DNA of 64,000 nt. Source: Trachythela sp. YZ-2020. Its lineage: Eukaryota > Cnidaria > Anthozoa > Malacalcyonacea > Clavulariidae. Shown here in pieces: positions 44,201 through 57,030 of the stretch (within the stretch, counting starts at the first letter, position 1; each line of letters begins with the position of its first letter). The notes beneath the pieces are model-generated. The model searched no databases. It was not told the origin of the DNA and worked only from the letters and a program-made list of their open reading frames with translations. The DNA lies in NCBI GenBank assembly GCA_016169945.1, contig JADLSH010000193.1, positions 496,001 through 560,000 of the forward strand, written 5' to 3'. The position numbers and the translations under genes were made by a program.

Positions 44201-47200
44201 TGTACTTTACATCAGCTCATCAACTCATGCATCATTGAACGTATAAGGAGAGCTCAGTGACAAGCACTTCTCAAATATATTAGACAATATATCAGGAATA
44301 ACACAAATTAGGGTTATAGTTGAAGACCGAGACAGGGGGCAAATTAATATATGCTTTGCTGTACCGGGGATGCTTCAAGAACATTCTATCTAAGCGTTCT
44401 ACCCTTGAACAGTGTCCATTAGTGCTCCTATTAAAACAGTAAACAGTGAAGCATAAATATTTTAACAACCTAGTGAACCTACCAACCTTAATTTGGATTT
44501 GTGTACGCTTCGTCCGACTGAAAACACACACTAGTTGGAATTTTACTACAAAAACCATAAAATCGCGAGATCGATGGATCCTGTCACCTCTCGTGTGGTC
44601 AGCTAATTTGACTAATTTCACAACAATCACAGGATTTCTGGGTCAAAATAAAGCCAAGTGTTTCTTCCAAAGAGTGCGAGTGATTTGACAAGTGGACTAT
44701 GTGTATAGGTCAATCGATCTGTCAACCACCCTTGTCTGCACTGTCTCTCTTATTCGTATTTCTTTAGCAGGAAATGAACTTTTGCCCCAGTGTCAGTGAC
44801 CAATGATAACATCCGAAGAAATGACAAAACTGGATGCTGAAAGCGCGTAACAAAACTGGACGCCGAAACGGAACTAGCGGGTACCTTAACCTTATTATCC
44901 GTGAGACACATTAAAAAATAAGGAAGTTCGAGTTCGACATATCTGTAATTAAATAATACTCACACCGTTAACGTGTGTGTATTATTGCTTGAAATTTCTC
45001 TTCTACACCTTTCTGCATTATGTTAAGTGAATTTGAGCCAAGCCTGCAAGTGTCATGGCAAACGTAACTGTCAGTAGTGCGATTCAGTAAATAGGCTACC
45101 TGACGGCGAGACAATCAGTGCGGCTCACTGTTTTTGGAGCAAACATTCTTGATTGTGTATGCTTTTTGCCAGCGAGAGAAGAGCTTTCAGTGAAAATAAT
45201 AGAACAGTACTCGATAATAAGCCTCAATAACCGGGTGTCGTAAAAAACTCAGCCTAGTAAGGGAACGCTTGTTGTTGAATTGGTGGAACCTCGCTACAAT
45301 GAACATAACTAATGGCCTAAATGAAAAGCCTGTGAAGGTTTCTAGTACAGTAGGTCTCTAGCCCTATATTATTTGTAAATATTAGAATTATTTTATTGTT
45401 AACAAATATTGTACATGGAAAAAAATAATTAATTAATTATACCAAAGATATCAGCATGGGTACGTAATTCTAAGCTGTAGAAGATAATAGATATAAACTG
45501 ATTATTCTATTTAGATATACAAATTTTATATATTGTACATAATTTTTATGCATAGTACGGATAGTAAGATATTTACACAATAAGACTTAATATGGCTAAT
45601 AACTGTGAACCAAAGTCAAAATGTACCGACATTTTGCGTCATATAGCTATGGCGATGTGTTATGAAATTCTTAATTTGATTGGTCAAGGATTGGTGAATT
45701 GATTAAACATTTCGTCAGGAAGTTCTTCCATTCTTCCACTCTAACTCCGCTTTACTAGATAGTCTAGATTCAAGGTTTACTCGATACTGGCAGTATATAA
45801 GGTAAACTATATATGCCATCTTACAGTACTCCTACTCAAGTTTCATATGTCTTCAGGGATGACATAAAGCCGCTAACGACTCCAATATTTTGTATGTATC
45901 AAAACTAAAATTGGATTATACAGCAAAGGACGACTCAAGAAGACATGGGCGTTAATACAGGCGCGCATTTTGTCTAGAATGACAAGTTCAATGCAGTTCA
46001 AACGCAATTGAATTGGTTTCTTAGATAATTATATTGTCTGCGTAATGTAAACAATGTAATTTTATATGAGAACGCAATTCAGTAATCGACATTGTTAACT
46101 GAGAAGTTGCGTTATGGGTTTCAAGACCTTCAGGTGTCGAAAGAAAATTTAAACGGATTGTATTGTTTGTAACATAATATCTTCCTTTCCCGCCTTAGCA
46201 ATGCCGACAATCCTGACCCCTGACCAGGACGCAAATATTATACATGACTGTTCTGCGTTATTCCTTACCCGCTAGGTTGCAACCATAATTCCGTCTGAGA
46301 TTTTCACCATTATTGAAACCTATTAACTTCATTACGATTGCATATTTGTCGGTACACATGTTTGAAGAGAAAAACAAACAAGAGTAACAAGACATCCGTA
46401 ATCAAGTTTCGATCAGTTCAGTTTCCGAGCGTGGAATTGCTTACGTCACTTTTTTGGCAAGAAACATGGCATGTAACGTGATTCATACTGTATTTCGTGG
46501 CGATTTCAACAGTAGAGATATTAAATGTCAAAGTCGCATTCGTAGTTATTAATATAGAGAATACTAGTAGTTACTATCGCAAGGAAAGTGCTGCCTTGAC
46601 GCCCAAACTGCATGCAAAATTCCTCGACCAAATAGTAATATTGAACGTATTTATATTGCTAATGGCACACTGTATGTATAGATTTATTTTCTTGTCCAAA
46701 CGATGAGATTACAGTCATTCTACCCATGCATTCACTGCAGACAAAGGGCTTCACTCTTCAGTAAACAAAGTAGACAAAGGATTTCATTAAAGCCCAGAAT
46801 TCTTCGACAGTGCCGAAATCCTACATCGCATATTGCTGTATTTATATATGTATATGTATATATATTTTCAAAATTGCATTTAATATTTAGGGACTGGCTT
46901 GTTGAGACCTTACTTGTGCGAGGCGAGACCCCGAAGCCGGATTGGGAATCGCCGTGTCACATAGCCTGCGTATAGTCGGCGGTTTTAAGGGGCCAAGGGG
47001 TTACCGCCAGCTACGCAGGCTACGTGTCACAATGCATACTTTAATGTGAGCGAGTAAGAGAAAACCCAAATTATATCTCTTGAAGCTGTTTCCAACGACA
47101 AAAATAGTATTTTGCACAATAATAAGCAACATGCATGTTTTGTTTCCTCGCCAATATCGCGTGGGTATTTTCGCTAGCAAGGGGACTGAAACCTGGTCCC

Positions 47201-49183
47201 AAACTCGCCCAGCCAGATTAATAAGCCAACCCACACACTAGGCCAGCCCGGCTCATAGCATCTTAAATACGCAAGTTCGTTTAGATCAGTTCCAAAAAAA
47301 TTTTAATACCTAATTGCTGATGTTTTTCAGTCACTTGACTTGACAAATTTGATGGCAGTAATCTTCATATTTTGTTAAAAAAAGTAAAAAACATATGGGA
47401 ATGGCCAGAGTTCAACAATATGCAGAAAGACAATGTTAACAGGAACAGTATTTTGGCATTGCAATTCTATAGAAAGGACCCTAGAGACATTTTCAACTTG
47501 GTAGATTTGACATACGAAATTAACACACGAATCAGCAATCGATAGTTGCCATTATTCCCACGCTAAGTGCATCGCCATGCCAAATTATATAACAATATCT
47601 TGTTTCTATAGTTACTTTAGATGAAAGGGAATTATTTTTTTCCCTACTAATCTTGCTCTTTTTGCCACAGTGTTGGTCGGAATATAATTATTACCCTCAA
47701 TTATTTGCTTGGGAAATTACCTTAAATGCATGTTTCCCTTCATAATAGCTTTGTTAAGTTATTAATTGTTTCTTCCTCCGACATGCAATATATATTCACT
47801 CCCACTGTTTTGCCGTTTTCTTGGCAAACTTACAAGTGTCGAAAGGTAAAGCAGAGATCAACGAGACCCTGAGACAGGATACAGTGGGGGTAACTTAATT
47901 AATAAGATCAGACGTGAATTTTTATGGACTGCAAGTGCATCAAGGACCATAAAATTGAGATTATATACAAGTGTTTTTAGTCCTTCTCTAATTATATTTT
48001 ACAATTATCATTATTATTCTCTTTATCCTATGGTGGGACGTACTGTGAGGCTAACAGACCCATGATCTTAGTGCATGACTGTATACCATGCAGCCATTCA
48101 GTGACGTACCGAAAACGTTTCCACTGCGTGGGGGGTGGGGGCGGTGTAACGAGGTTATAGCTGCTAACCCTCAGCGAGCGCACAACATCACTAGTCCGTC
48201 ACGTATTTTGGTTCAGTGCCCTTGTTATTGGGGGGCCCAACTCAGAAGTGCATTAGTTTTCCGTGCTTCCTGAGAGGATTTATAATCAAAATTGTGAAAT
48301 GTTTACACCTAAGAACTGAAGATGGAGTTCTGTATTACATATTTTACAGCGTTTTTACAAGGAAGTGAGGAAAATATAATTTGAGCCTTGAGGGGGAATA
48401 ATGTATTTTGACTTTGCTTTTCTTTGTTAGCTTACTCTATATATCATTCTATAGATTAAAATGAGTTGTTATTCTCTAGATTCATAAGACTAAAATTTCA
48501 ATGACAATGTATCCGAGTTTACTTTTAATATTCGCCCGATTGAGTAAATCGATCTAAAACTGTTGAACGAAGGTCAATTATTTCTGGAGTGAAAATTGTG
48601 AATGGGAATCAGTTAAATTTTCAATTAAGTGATTAAATTGAAAGGCACTCTTACTGTATCACACTTTCAGTTCAAAGCAACAACTTGGACAAAGACTTAA
48701 TCAGTTAAAAGACGACTTAATTAGCACTTGAAAGCAATATATAATAGAAAACACTGTCTTAATTGAAAGGCTTGTACTGACCGACAGTACTGTGCATTTT
48801 CTTTTTTATTAGATTTCAACCCATGTTGGTAAAAATATTTACGTATAAGCTATAAGATCTGACGCAACATATTATAGAAAACTTTACGAATAACCAGTTT
48901 ATAACTATATAGCTGTTGTGAATTAATGGAATTAGAAGAGAAACCACTTAGTCTTAGAAATCATGCATTAATCGGATTTTCATTCTGCTCTTCTGGACGT
49001 GACTGAAGCATTTATCAATTCTCAATTTATAAATTCTCGTTCCCGAACTAGTGCCATATTCAAACTAACGAACTCTATCAAGGTTAAAACACTTTCCAAT
49101 GGGCAACCCCCAAAATTGTTTGCTTAGACGCTGGAACGCTTAGCTGGCGGTTGCAGTATAATATATACTCATTCCCATTTCTA
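41288..49183. other. Long gene-poor stretch
   Basis: No exon could be supported. Small structures include a hairpin AATAATACTCACAC/GTGTGTGTATTATT at about 44954-44990. A foldback at about 46964-47033 has AGCCTGCGTA facing TACGCAGGCT. A CAGTGACGTACCG-type transposon-end word lies near 48100. The rest is AT-rich sequence without recognisable content. Confidence 0.5.
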
Positions 49184-49505
49184 CAGGGTGTATAAAAAAA
49201 ACTGCAAATACCATAATTTGTATGCACGAGATCATACATTAGAATTTCAATGGCTGTGCAAATAATTACGCTTCTGGGATTTGAAAATACGTTTCCCAGG
49301 GGTATCAAAACAAGCACACAAAGTGAATTAAACTTATGAGTTCGAACTAATTTTAATTCACTTTGTGTGCTTATTTTGATAGTACTGCACGTGGAAACGT
49401 ATTTTCAAATCCCAGAAGCGTAATTATTTGCACAGCCATTGAAATTCTAATGTATGATCTCGTGCATACAAATTATGGTATTTGCAGTTTTTTTGATACA
49501 CCCTG
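49184..49505. mobile_element. Tc1/mariner-like foldback MITE
   Basis: The arms of about 150 bp are near-perfect reverse complements: the start is CAGGGTGTATAAAAAAA and the end TTTTTTTGATACACCCTG. A short centre lies around 49335-49350. TA dinucleotides flank both ends (49182-49183 and 49506-49507). TA duplication suggests Tc1/mariner-type insertion. Mirror-image open frames on the two strands are by-products of the palindrome. Confidence 0.82.
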
Positions 49506-50128
49506 TATAAGCTATCGTCAAACCTTTAGGAATTATTGCGAAGCTTCCTTGTTTTTAGGATAGTAGCAAGATTAAGCAGAAAAAGTTAGCAAGTCTCGTA
49601 TCTCCTCTCTCCTTCGCAGATGCTTTCCATGTTTACGAACGTTTACACATTACGTGTAATTGCGCTATATTAACTTAGTTGAGATAAAGCGCTAGAGTGT
49701 AATAGAGCAAAATATGTGAAAAATCACTGCAGCATTCCGATTTTCAGCAGTTTTCATACAATACACTCTATTGCGCTGTAGGGCTTCCCGCAATCATTAT
49801 AAATATATAGAAAAAGAGCCTCTGCAGAGGAGAGAGTCATATGCCAATGCCAGACTGAGTTTGATTGAATTTGTAAGTGCTCTCAAAGACAAATTTTAAT
49901 TGGCTTGTTCAAGTGGTTGTCATAACAACACAATACTTAGTTTCGCAAAGGCCATTAAACATTTTGGATAATTCCCCTTCCTCCTGTTTTCTCTTTTGTT
50001 TCTTTTGGAATAACATATTCGCATGCTCCTCACCAAAAAATATTCATAAGAAAACCAAGGAAATTCGGGTAAATGTTGGAGAAAATCAAGATAATTCGGG
50101 AAAATTTATTACAAAATGTTTAAATTCA

Positions 50129-50525
50129 GGTTAAATATCAAGATTTTTTCTCGGCATCTCCTTCGATAGGAGTAATAGTGGAAGGTGTTTATAGATGGAA
50201 TACTCGAACGAAAAGTTTATATACATTTTCTAGACCTAGCAAGGAGCAGTTGCGAAAAATGCAACTTAGGCCCTCTGGCAGGAATTGAATCTGCGGTCCT
50301 GCGATTCCAGTGCAGCGCTCTAACCAACTGAGCTACAGAGTCCAATTGCTTAGCATTAACCGCAACTCCGCAAGTTCGGTATATATGATGGGACTGGTGA
50401 TGCCAGTATTAGGTATGGGTAAATATTAAGATTTTTTCTCGGCATCTCGTTCGATAGGACTAATATAGTAGAAGGTGTTTGTAGATGGAATACTCGAACG
50501 AAAATCTATATACATTTTTAGACCA
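50129..50525. repeat. Direct repeat (about 108 bp) flanking a SINE
   Basis: 50129-50236 and about 50417-50525 are diverged direct copies, sharing AAGATTTTTTCTCGGCATCT and GATGGAATACTCGAACGAAA. Between them lies a tRNA-derived SINE. The repeats are far too long for a target duplication, so a local duplication is implied. Confidence 0.8.
50237..50416 (-). mobile_element. tRNA-derived SINE
   Basis: On the minus strand the head (50343-50268) resembles a tRNA. It has an A box (TAGCTCAGTTGG), an anticodon-arm-like CTGCACTGGAATCGCAG and a B box (AGATTCAATTCC). Acceptor-stem pairing is partly lost, and an unrelated body follows (CTAAGTTGCATTTTTCGCAA). Box preservation with a degraded acceptor and fused body indicates a SINE rather than a functional tRNA gene. 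The anticodon position would read GGA, but I place no weight on it. Confidence 0.75.
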
Positions 50526-50722
50526 CCGGAATCGCATATCCCGCTTTGACAATAAAAACGTTGATCAAGATGAGGTTTTTTACTATAGAAATATATGCCA
50601 TTTCTGCTTGGAATGACCCAAATATTACCCATACCAAAAATAATATTAGGATTAATGGTACTGTGACAACTACACATCTGCTTGTTTTTTAGAGGATCAG
50701 TAGGAAAAATGTATTGCTGCAA
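50526..50722 (-). CDS. Unrecognised open frame, possible exon
   Basis: The minus-strand frame has a good acceptor-like CGGATTGCAG near 50721 and fairly balanced composition, with a peptide containing KNKQMCSCHSTINPNI and QRFYCQSGICDSGG. It runs on into the direct repeat. The donor is unclear. I recognise no domain; it could be an exon of an unknown secreted protein or chance. Confidence 0.22.
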
Positions 50723-52225
50723 TCCGCATGTGTCGCTCTAGTGACGAAACCGGAATGCATATTTTTCCACGCGTATAAGCTTACAAAACAACAGAAAATA
50801 ATTCCGTTTTTAATTATCATAGGAATGAAATCCTTCTGATTAGGGAAATAATTTTTGGCTAGAAACAGACCGGTTTTTTATACAGGATTCTTTCTATAAT
50901 TCTGTTTCTGCTGCTCGATTGTTGAAATTCCTTTATGTATGTTATTTTAATTAAACCCAAACGGAACGATAAATTCTTATTGCTTAGTTAAAACGCGATT
51001 ATTTCTTAAAAAAATAAACACAACAACTAAAGCCTGCAGTTGTTATTATTCTTTTTTTATCGAAAATCTAATAATCCTTAATGTCCCAGCTTATACCTAA
51101 TTTGATTCCTATTTTACGTTCAATTCATTTCCTTCCCGTTAGTATATATTTTCATAAGGAAATGAAAAAATAAGACTTCGTGGGAGAAACGAGCTGTGGT
51201 TGCCTGTTTAGATCCAATCTCACATTGATCAAAAGCCATGATACACCGGAATACACGCAACCGGAAATAATTTACGTAACTGCGGAATACGAATTCTATG
51301 GTCCATAGACAAGGGCTTCAATAATGTAAAAAACGTACTTTGAGTGTACAACTGTTTTCATTACTGCAGATTTGCGGCTTTTCAGTTAGTCTAGACTTAG
51401 TTAAAAAAAGCTTTTTGGGGTCTAGGTTGATGTTTGGGAATTTATGCAGCCGGCACTGTATTTTTCATCCCTTGACGCGTTCTATTCACTCGTGCCAGAT
51501 TCCTCTCGCGAGCTATGTAAATTAGTCAAAGTAAATCCGATTTGTCTGGCACTCGTGCACTCACTCGGTTTGTAGCATTATATGACGTCACAAATGCAAT
51601 GACGTAGGTGACAAATTTACATAGGCAAGGAGTTTACGAACGCAATACGGATTTCACTCATCTATTTATAGAGGATTTCTTGAAGAAAAGTTATATTTTT
51701 AAAGGTATGTTGATTGCTGCCGAGCCTCAACGAGACATTGTTTGTCGTTTTGATTGCTATTCTTGACACTGCTAGCGTTTGCCGAGAGTGCCCAATCTTT
51801 TGCGCGATTTATTGCTCAAAATTCCAATTAGCAAACGTAATAAGCTGGAAAATAGACGAAAATTGTACGCGCGCGCTCGGTATGTTTCCATTCGGTGATC
51901 TCTCTGGACTAAATTGTATTCTTTCAACTGCAATAAATGTAAAATATATTTGTCTATTTTTTAAAAGTTCGTGAAGGCCAGGAGCGCTTAAAGCGCTCAT
52001 TCCAAGGCAAAGCAGTGTTCCCTCGTGGCGGTATCGGAGCTTACAACACGAAATGTGTGCCCAGTCGAAACGTCGAGTTCGAGGCAGCACTTTCCTTGCG
52101 ATAGTAACTCCTAGTCTATCCTAGTTTCGCAAAGAACTCCAAGCCGTACACTTCGTACGTTTAAATATCCCGACAGCTTTCTTTACTTTTTGTATCTGCG
52201 AATGCAGATATATTGCCATCGTGCC

Positions 52226-52267
52226 GTTAGCTGTTAGCTGTTAGGTGTTAGCTGTTAGCTGTTAGCT
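52226..52267. repeat. GTTAGCT heptamer array, six units
   Basis: There are six tandem 7-base units, five identical and one with a single change (GTTAGGT). Confidence 0.95.
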
Positions 52268-52477
52268 TATAGCCATTCAGTGACGAGCTTATTTAAATTG
52301 ATAACCAATCAGCAAGGGGCTTACAATGCAATGACGTAATGTTCTCCAAGTCATTACATCATTCAATTTTGCCTGTTCGCAGGCTAGATCTTAAAATTCA
52401 ACATGGCGATTGACATAATGTACGCAATTAATTCATATAAAAACGTATAGAAATACGAAGATACTAAGACTGGAAGA

Positions 52478-52559
52478 ATGCTTCAAAAATTAGTGGGTTT
52501 TTTCTCTGATGGAAAAGTAAACAGTGAAACAGTCGAACTATCGAAGGACGAAGATCAAG
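52478..52559 (+). CDS. Possible first coding exon of an unidentified plus-strand gene
   Basis: An ATG at 52478 opens 27 codons (MLQKLVGFFSDGKVNSETVE, then an acidic end) terminated by a strong donor, CAAG|GTAAGA. A 15-codon upstream frame begins at the AACATGGCG at 52403. CRE-like TGACGTCA (about 51582) and mixed GC-richer sequence upstream would suit a promoter. No downstream exon was found, so this is tentative. Confidence 0.28.
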
Positions 52560-54954
52560 GTAAGATATACCACAACATATTTATAATATAATCACAATCA
52601 CATACTTATAATTTCATCATAGAAATTAATACTTCATATCCATAAGCAAATTCTCCTCTAAATTACTAAATCGCTTATATTTAATGTCTTTTTTCAAGCA
52701 ATCATTTGCCTGTACTTTACACATCACTCTCATATTTGTATTGTAGCATGAACAAATAAACACGAAACACTCAACACTGCAGCTTTGACTAGTCAATTCT
52801 AGCCAATGTATGGATCTGATATGCTGTGTTTATATATACTTTATACATTATATTCACAGACTATATACATGTGTTAAATTATACTCCTGATTTTCAACAT
52901 AGTTAACATTTATTTGCTACTGATGAATAGACTTCAATAATTTGACCTATTTGCTAACACATCCATGTGGAATAAATAGTTCATTTGTGTTCCTCCATCC
53001 CTGAATACCACATGTTGACGTCGTGTATCAATGTGTTTAAAAAGGCTGTTGAAACTGTGCGAGGATGTGTTAGCGACACCTGGTATTCTGACAACATCCA
53101 TGCATCTACAATTTTTTCACATACCTGATTGTAGTATGTAGTATATTATGGACTATCGAGAAGATTGTGAACCTAACATGTTTCAGCAATGACATCATAA
53201 AATTAAATAAAATCTTTGTTGTGTTAATATGGAAATAGTCTCTGCTAGTGAAATTTATATCAGCCATTTTATTTGTCATATGTACTAAACTGTCTGGCAT
53301 AGTGATACTGTCAATTGTGAACCCCATTTAACAATTAATATGAAAACAGTGTTCTACTGTGTATGATATATATTTTTGTGATATTTATTAAAATATATTC
53401 TTTTAACCCATTAGCTGGCAAGCCCAGATGCACCCTACTTTTATTAGTATTTTACTCTGTCTAATGCCAGACGATTTTACTTGTCAGTGGTAGGGTACTG
53501 CCAGTTAATGGGTTAAATATCAATCTCTTATTCTTTACAAGTTACTGGTTGAATAAAGTGTATGTTTTTGTACAAAATATGTGTAACTTATACAATTTAG
53601 GACCAAATAGAATTGTAGATTATTATTCCTTCATGACAACAGTGGGATCACCATGAGCAGATACATGTACGCTTAGCGTACCTATTTTTTTAAATGCTGG
53701 ATATGCCTAAATTAGAGCCTCGCTTTCATGTTAGTTGACGTATGCTTTTGGGAAAGCATGTATTCGTCTTCCTCTAGGACGCAACCTGTGCTGTTTTCAT
53801 CGTAACTATCTAAAGAGATAAACTTTTCATCGTAAACAGCCGGTAGTCAGTACGACCAAAACGAATCATATATCCAGTAATTACGCGTCATATATCCAGG
53901 AACGCGTTTTATATCATTGCGACGGGAGAGTAACTTTTAGTCCACTGCGATCGCATTTCTTTCGCTTTCTGGTATAATTTTTGGAATAACAAATAATATA
54001 AATTTGAATAATAACCTAGCCCACACATAGGAACTGCAGCACATATTTTTAGCTTACTGCTTAATTGGACGTCTTGTGTTTCCCTATACATCTCAAACTC
54101 ATTATGCATTATTTTGTAATTCATGAGAAAAACGCCAAAGAAAACAACGTACTATCATTGTCGTTATGGCACACGAGAAAGACACCCTTTAAACAGTTAC
54201 TGTCAACTCTTCCGTTGAATTCCTCATCTATATATGCTACAGTAGTGCGTTTGATTTTAACACTACATCGTTTCTGTTTAAAACAAAAGTCAAAACACCT
54301 CCCTCAAATGATAAATATTTTATTGTATTTAATTAGTAAGCAATATAGATTGTTCGTTACTAATTAAGGAAAACAACACAACATTTTTGTGCAAAAGTGT
54401 TCAGATTTTTCGAGTTCCATTGTTTCAACTACCGACTTGGTGCAACATCAGTGAAGGTGTCTCCCACTTCCCATGCAGCCTGATATCAGTCTGGTTTCCT
54501 CTCCATGTGCAACTGATCCAATATGACCGTTGTGCCTGCTAAGGAGAAGAAATGTGACATATTAAACTCTTGAAAAGATGCGATGCGATTTAAAGATAGG
54601 TAAAGGTGAGAGCATGTTCATTTCTGCTCTATGGAAAATAGAGTGCCATGTTGATGGCCATGCTTTAACTTCATGATTCCCCAATGAGAGTGCTGAAAGG
54701 GCTTGAATTTATTAGCACATCTATATACAGTATAGAATACCAATAAATTCGAGTTAAAGCACTAATGGTTTCAATAGAGTGACTGTATGTAGACAGTATA
54801 TATTAGTGGTTTATGGAATATATATAGAGCTATGTGAAATCAGTGCTCGTACAAAAGGAAACTCACACCCATTGCTTATAAAATCACGTCATTCTTGTAA
54901 ATAATATAATCACTCTATATTTGTATAACTTCATGATAATTGTTTCCTAATTTT

Positions 54955-55055
54955 TCTTTTACTTATTATTATTATTTGTTAATGTTTTACACGCCCATTG
55001 TGGAAACCAGCTTTAGGCTAGGTGACAACGCTAGCGTCATGGTTAAATAAAGCCG

Positions 55056-55096
<41 letters not shown>
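54955..55096 (+). mobile_element. Non-LTR 3' tail with (ATC)13 (copy A)
   Basis: CACGCCCATTGTGGAAACCA, GCGTCATGGTTAAATAAAG and a run of 13 ATC units (55058-55096) resemble the 3' UTR and microsatellite tail of CR1/L2-like elements. The copy B counterpart has 12 units (59716-59751). Confidence 0.5.
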
Positions 55097-55329
55097 GTCA
55101 TCATATGATTTATTGAGTAAGTACAACCATTGTCTAATTGAGCAACCATTCTGTTCATAACGCGCTCATTTATTGAAACATTATTGTGTTTCCGTATTAG
55201 TCAATATTTATCCTATTTTGGATAATTCGTTCATTCCTTACCGCCAAAAGGATTTAGAATTCACTGGAAAAAATAATATTTATCATACATATCCTATATG
55301 TGAAATTAGATTAACTATGTTTGAAATAT

Positions 55330-55505
55330 AATGCTCCATTTATTTAAGGGAGCGTACATTTATAAAAGCCTTATGGTTTCATTTTAGGCTCCCTTGTTAC
55401 CAATTCTGATATATTTAAAATAGTTTATAATTTCGTTTTGTGTTTGTAAATTTTTAAATTTTATCAAGTTTTGGTATTAAACCAAATTAATAAAGTGAAA
55501 TGAAA
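55330..55505 (+). mobile_element. Second non-LTR 3' tail (copy A), locally diverged from copy B
   Basis: The segment from GGCTCCCTTG to AATTAATAAAGTGAAATGAA resembles a CR1-like 3' UTR ending in GTGAA-type units. It differs from the copy B equivalent (about 59995-60170) far more than the rest of the duplication does. Confidence 0.4.
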
Positions 55506-56239
55506 GTGATATGAACATTTATTGATGATAAATTATATTTTATATCACAGTACTGCGTGTCGATTACATTAGTTGGTGGCAAATAAGCCGAGGTCGAATA
55601 ATTGGGGATAAAGTCGGGTGTAATTTTACGTTTTAGTAATACCTGTAGGCTGTACATATATTTGTTAAGTGCAATGACGAGATTGTTGGAGTTGCACAAC
55701 TCATGAAACGCTGCATATTTAGAATGACTTTATGTACTGAGAGGTGACATGGCCCGATATTAATTTTTTATGGTCTCATTTGAAAGAACCGTCAAAACTA
55801 ACATTTACATAACTTCATCAGTTTACAGATTTACGTTTTCGTGCTTCCATTGTCGTCAAATATTATCTGTCTTTATAAGCGGATAAGCGGATTGAGTCAC
55901 TTAATGACAATGCGCATGCGTTTTGCTATGAAAGCAAACAACTATAATGATTACTAATGATTTTGTTCAACGAACACATAAATGTTTGATGGTTCATAAT
56001 GCAAAGTGTGATGTAATTTGTTTGCATTGAATGATTGAATATCCAGGAAACTAAATGATCTCATTCACGAAGCACGCCGGTAACTGCGGAGATCTGTAAA
56101 ATAACTTATAGTATAGTTTTGACGGCTATTTCAAATGGGAGAATAGAAAAATTCGCCATGTCAACTTTAAGTAAGAATTTTTGTAGCATAATGTTTTTGT
56201 ACAAAGGGACGTAACATGTTTCAGTAAAGATTCAGTTCT

Positions 56240-56385
56240 TCACGTACCGATTAAATACATCCCGAAGTGCAGCTTTTGACAGTTTTTCTTCATGTAATCC
56301 TTGTAACGTCTATCAGTGCAGAAACCTTGACTTTTCCAGCCAGGGCATTTACCCGGTCGCTTGTCAACGCCGCAGTTTTTCGAGG
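56240..56385 (-). pseudogene. Copy A ShKT3 exon, frameshifted
   Basis: The exon opens as in copy B (NCGVDKRPGKCPGWKSQGFC) with an intact acceptor. After KKNCQK the frame changes, so the CxxxC closing pair of the ShKT fold is lost and replaced by a short unrelated tail. Four of six domain Cys remain. Confidence 0.85.
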
Positions 56386-56630
56386 CTATAATATGTAGAA
56401 CACGAAGATCAATGTTTAACAATTTTAATAATATTATTGGGAATTCTACTGTTGGCAACAAAACACAATCAAAATCCATAAATGCGATTTATCATAAAAC
56501 GCTAAACACTAACAAAACAGGGGAATTAAAATTGTAAAAGTTGTAATACAAGCTGGAGATTAGTTTTGAGTTGGAAACTCCTAATTTTAGGTCCAAATTC
56601 CCATTTAACCAATACGAATATTTCACTTAC

Positions 56631-56753
56631 TACTGCCACCGCATGTCTTGCAACAATTCACTTTCATAAAATTGTAGTACTGATGACCTTGTACACAATA
56701 GCCTCGATTTTTCCATGTGACACAGTCTCTTTTTTGACGCTTATCTTGACATC
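56631..56753 (-). CDS. Copy A ShKT2 exon, intact
   Basis: This 123-nt exon, phase 1-1, has acceptor TTATTTTAG and donor A|GTAAGT. The peptide includes GCQDKRQKRDCVTWKNRGYC and MKVNCCKTC, with the six ShKT Cys plus one extra. It appears identical in coding content to 61297-61419. Confidence 0.8.
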
Positions 56754-57030
56754 CTAAAATAATCATATTTTTGAATTGATGTGCGAAATAAAAATTATAT
56801 ATTCCAATTTGGCAGGTTGCGCTGTCAATCAACGGAATCATTCAAATTGTACATGCGCATTTTGTTTGTTTAAAAATGAATGAATCATAATTTTATATGG
56901 TTATAGGAAAATACAGTCTATATTATTATTTCAAAATTGTGCGATTAACCTCGAAATTAGCCTTTTCCGCAGACATCTCTATGATCTTGGTGACCCCTAT
57001 AGATACCTGCGGAGAAGGCTACCTCGACAT

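Noticed and set aside
49084..49563. Pair of similar proteins on opposite strands
   Set aside because: They are the two arms of a TA-flanked foldback MITE, so the similar frames are a consequence of the palindrome.
50268..50343. Functional tRNA gene on the minus strand
   Set aside because: A and B boxes are present, but the acceptor stem does not pair well and an unrelated body follows; a tRNA-derived SINE explains it better.
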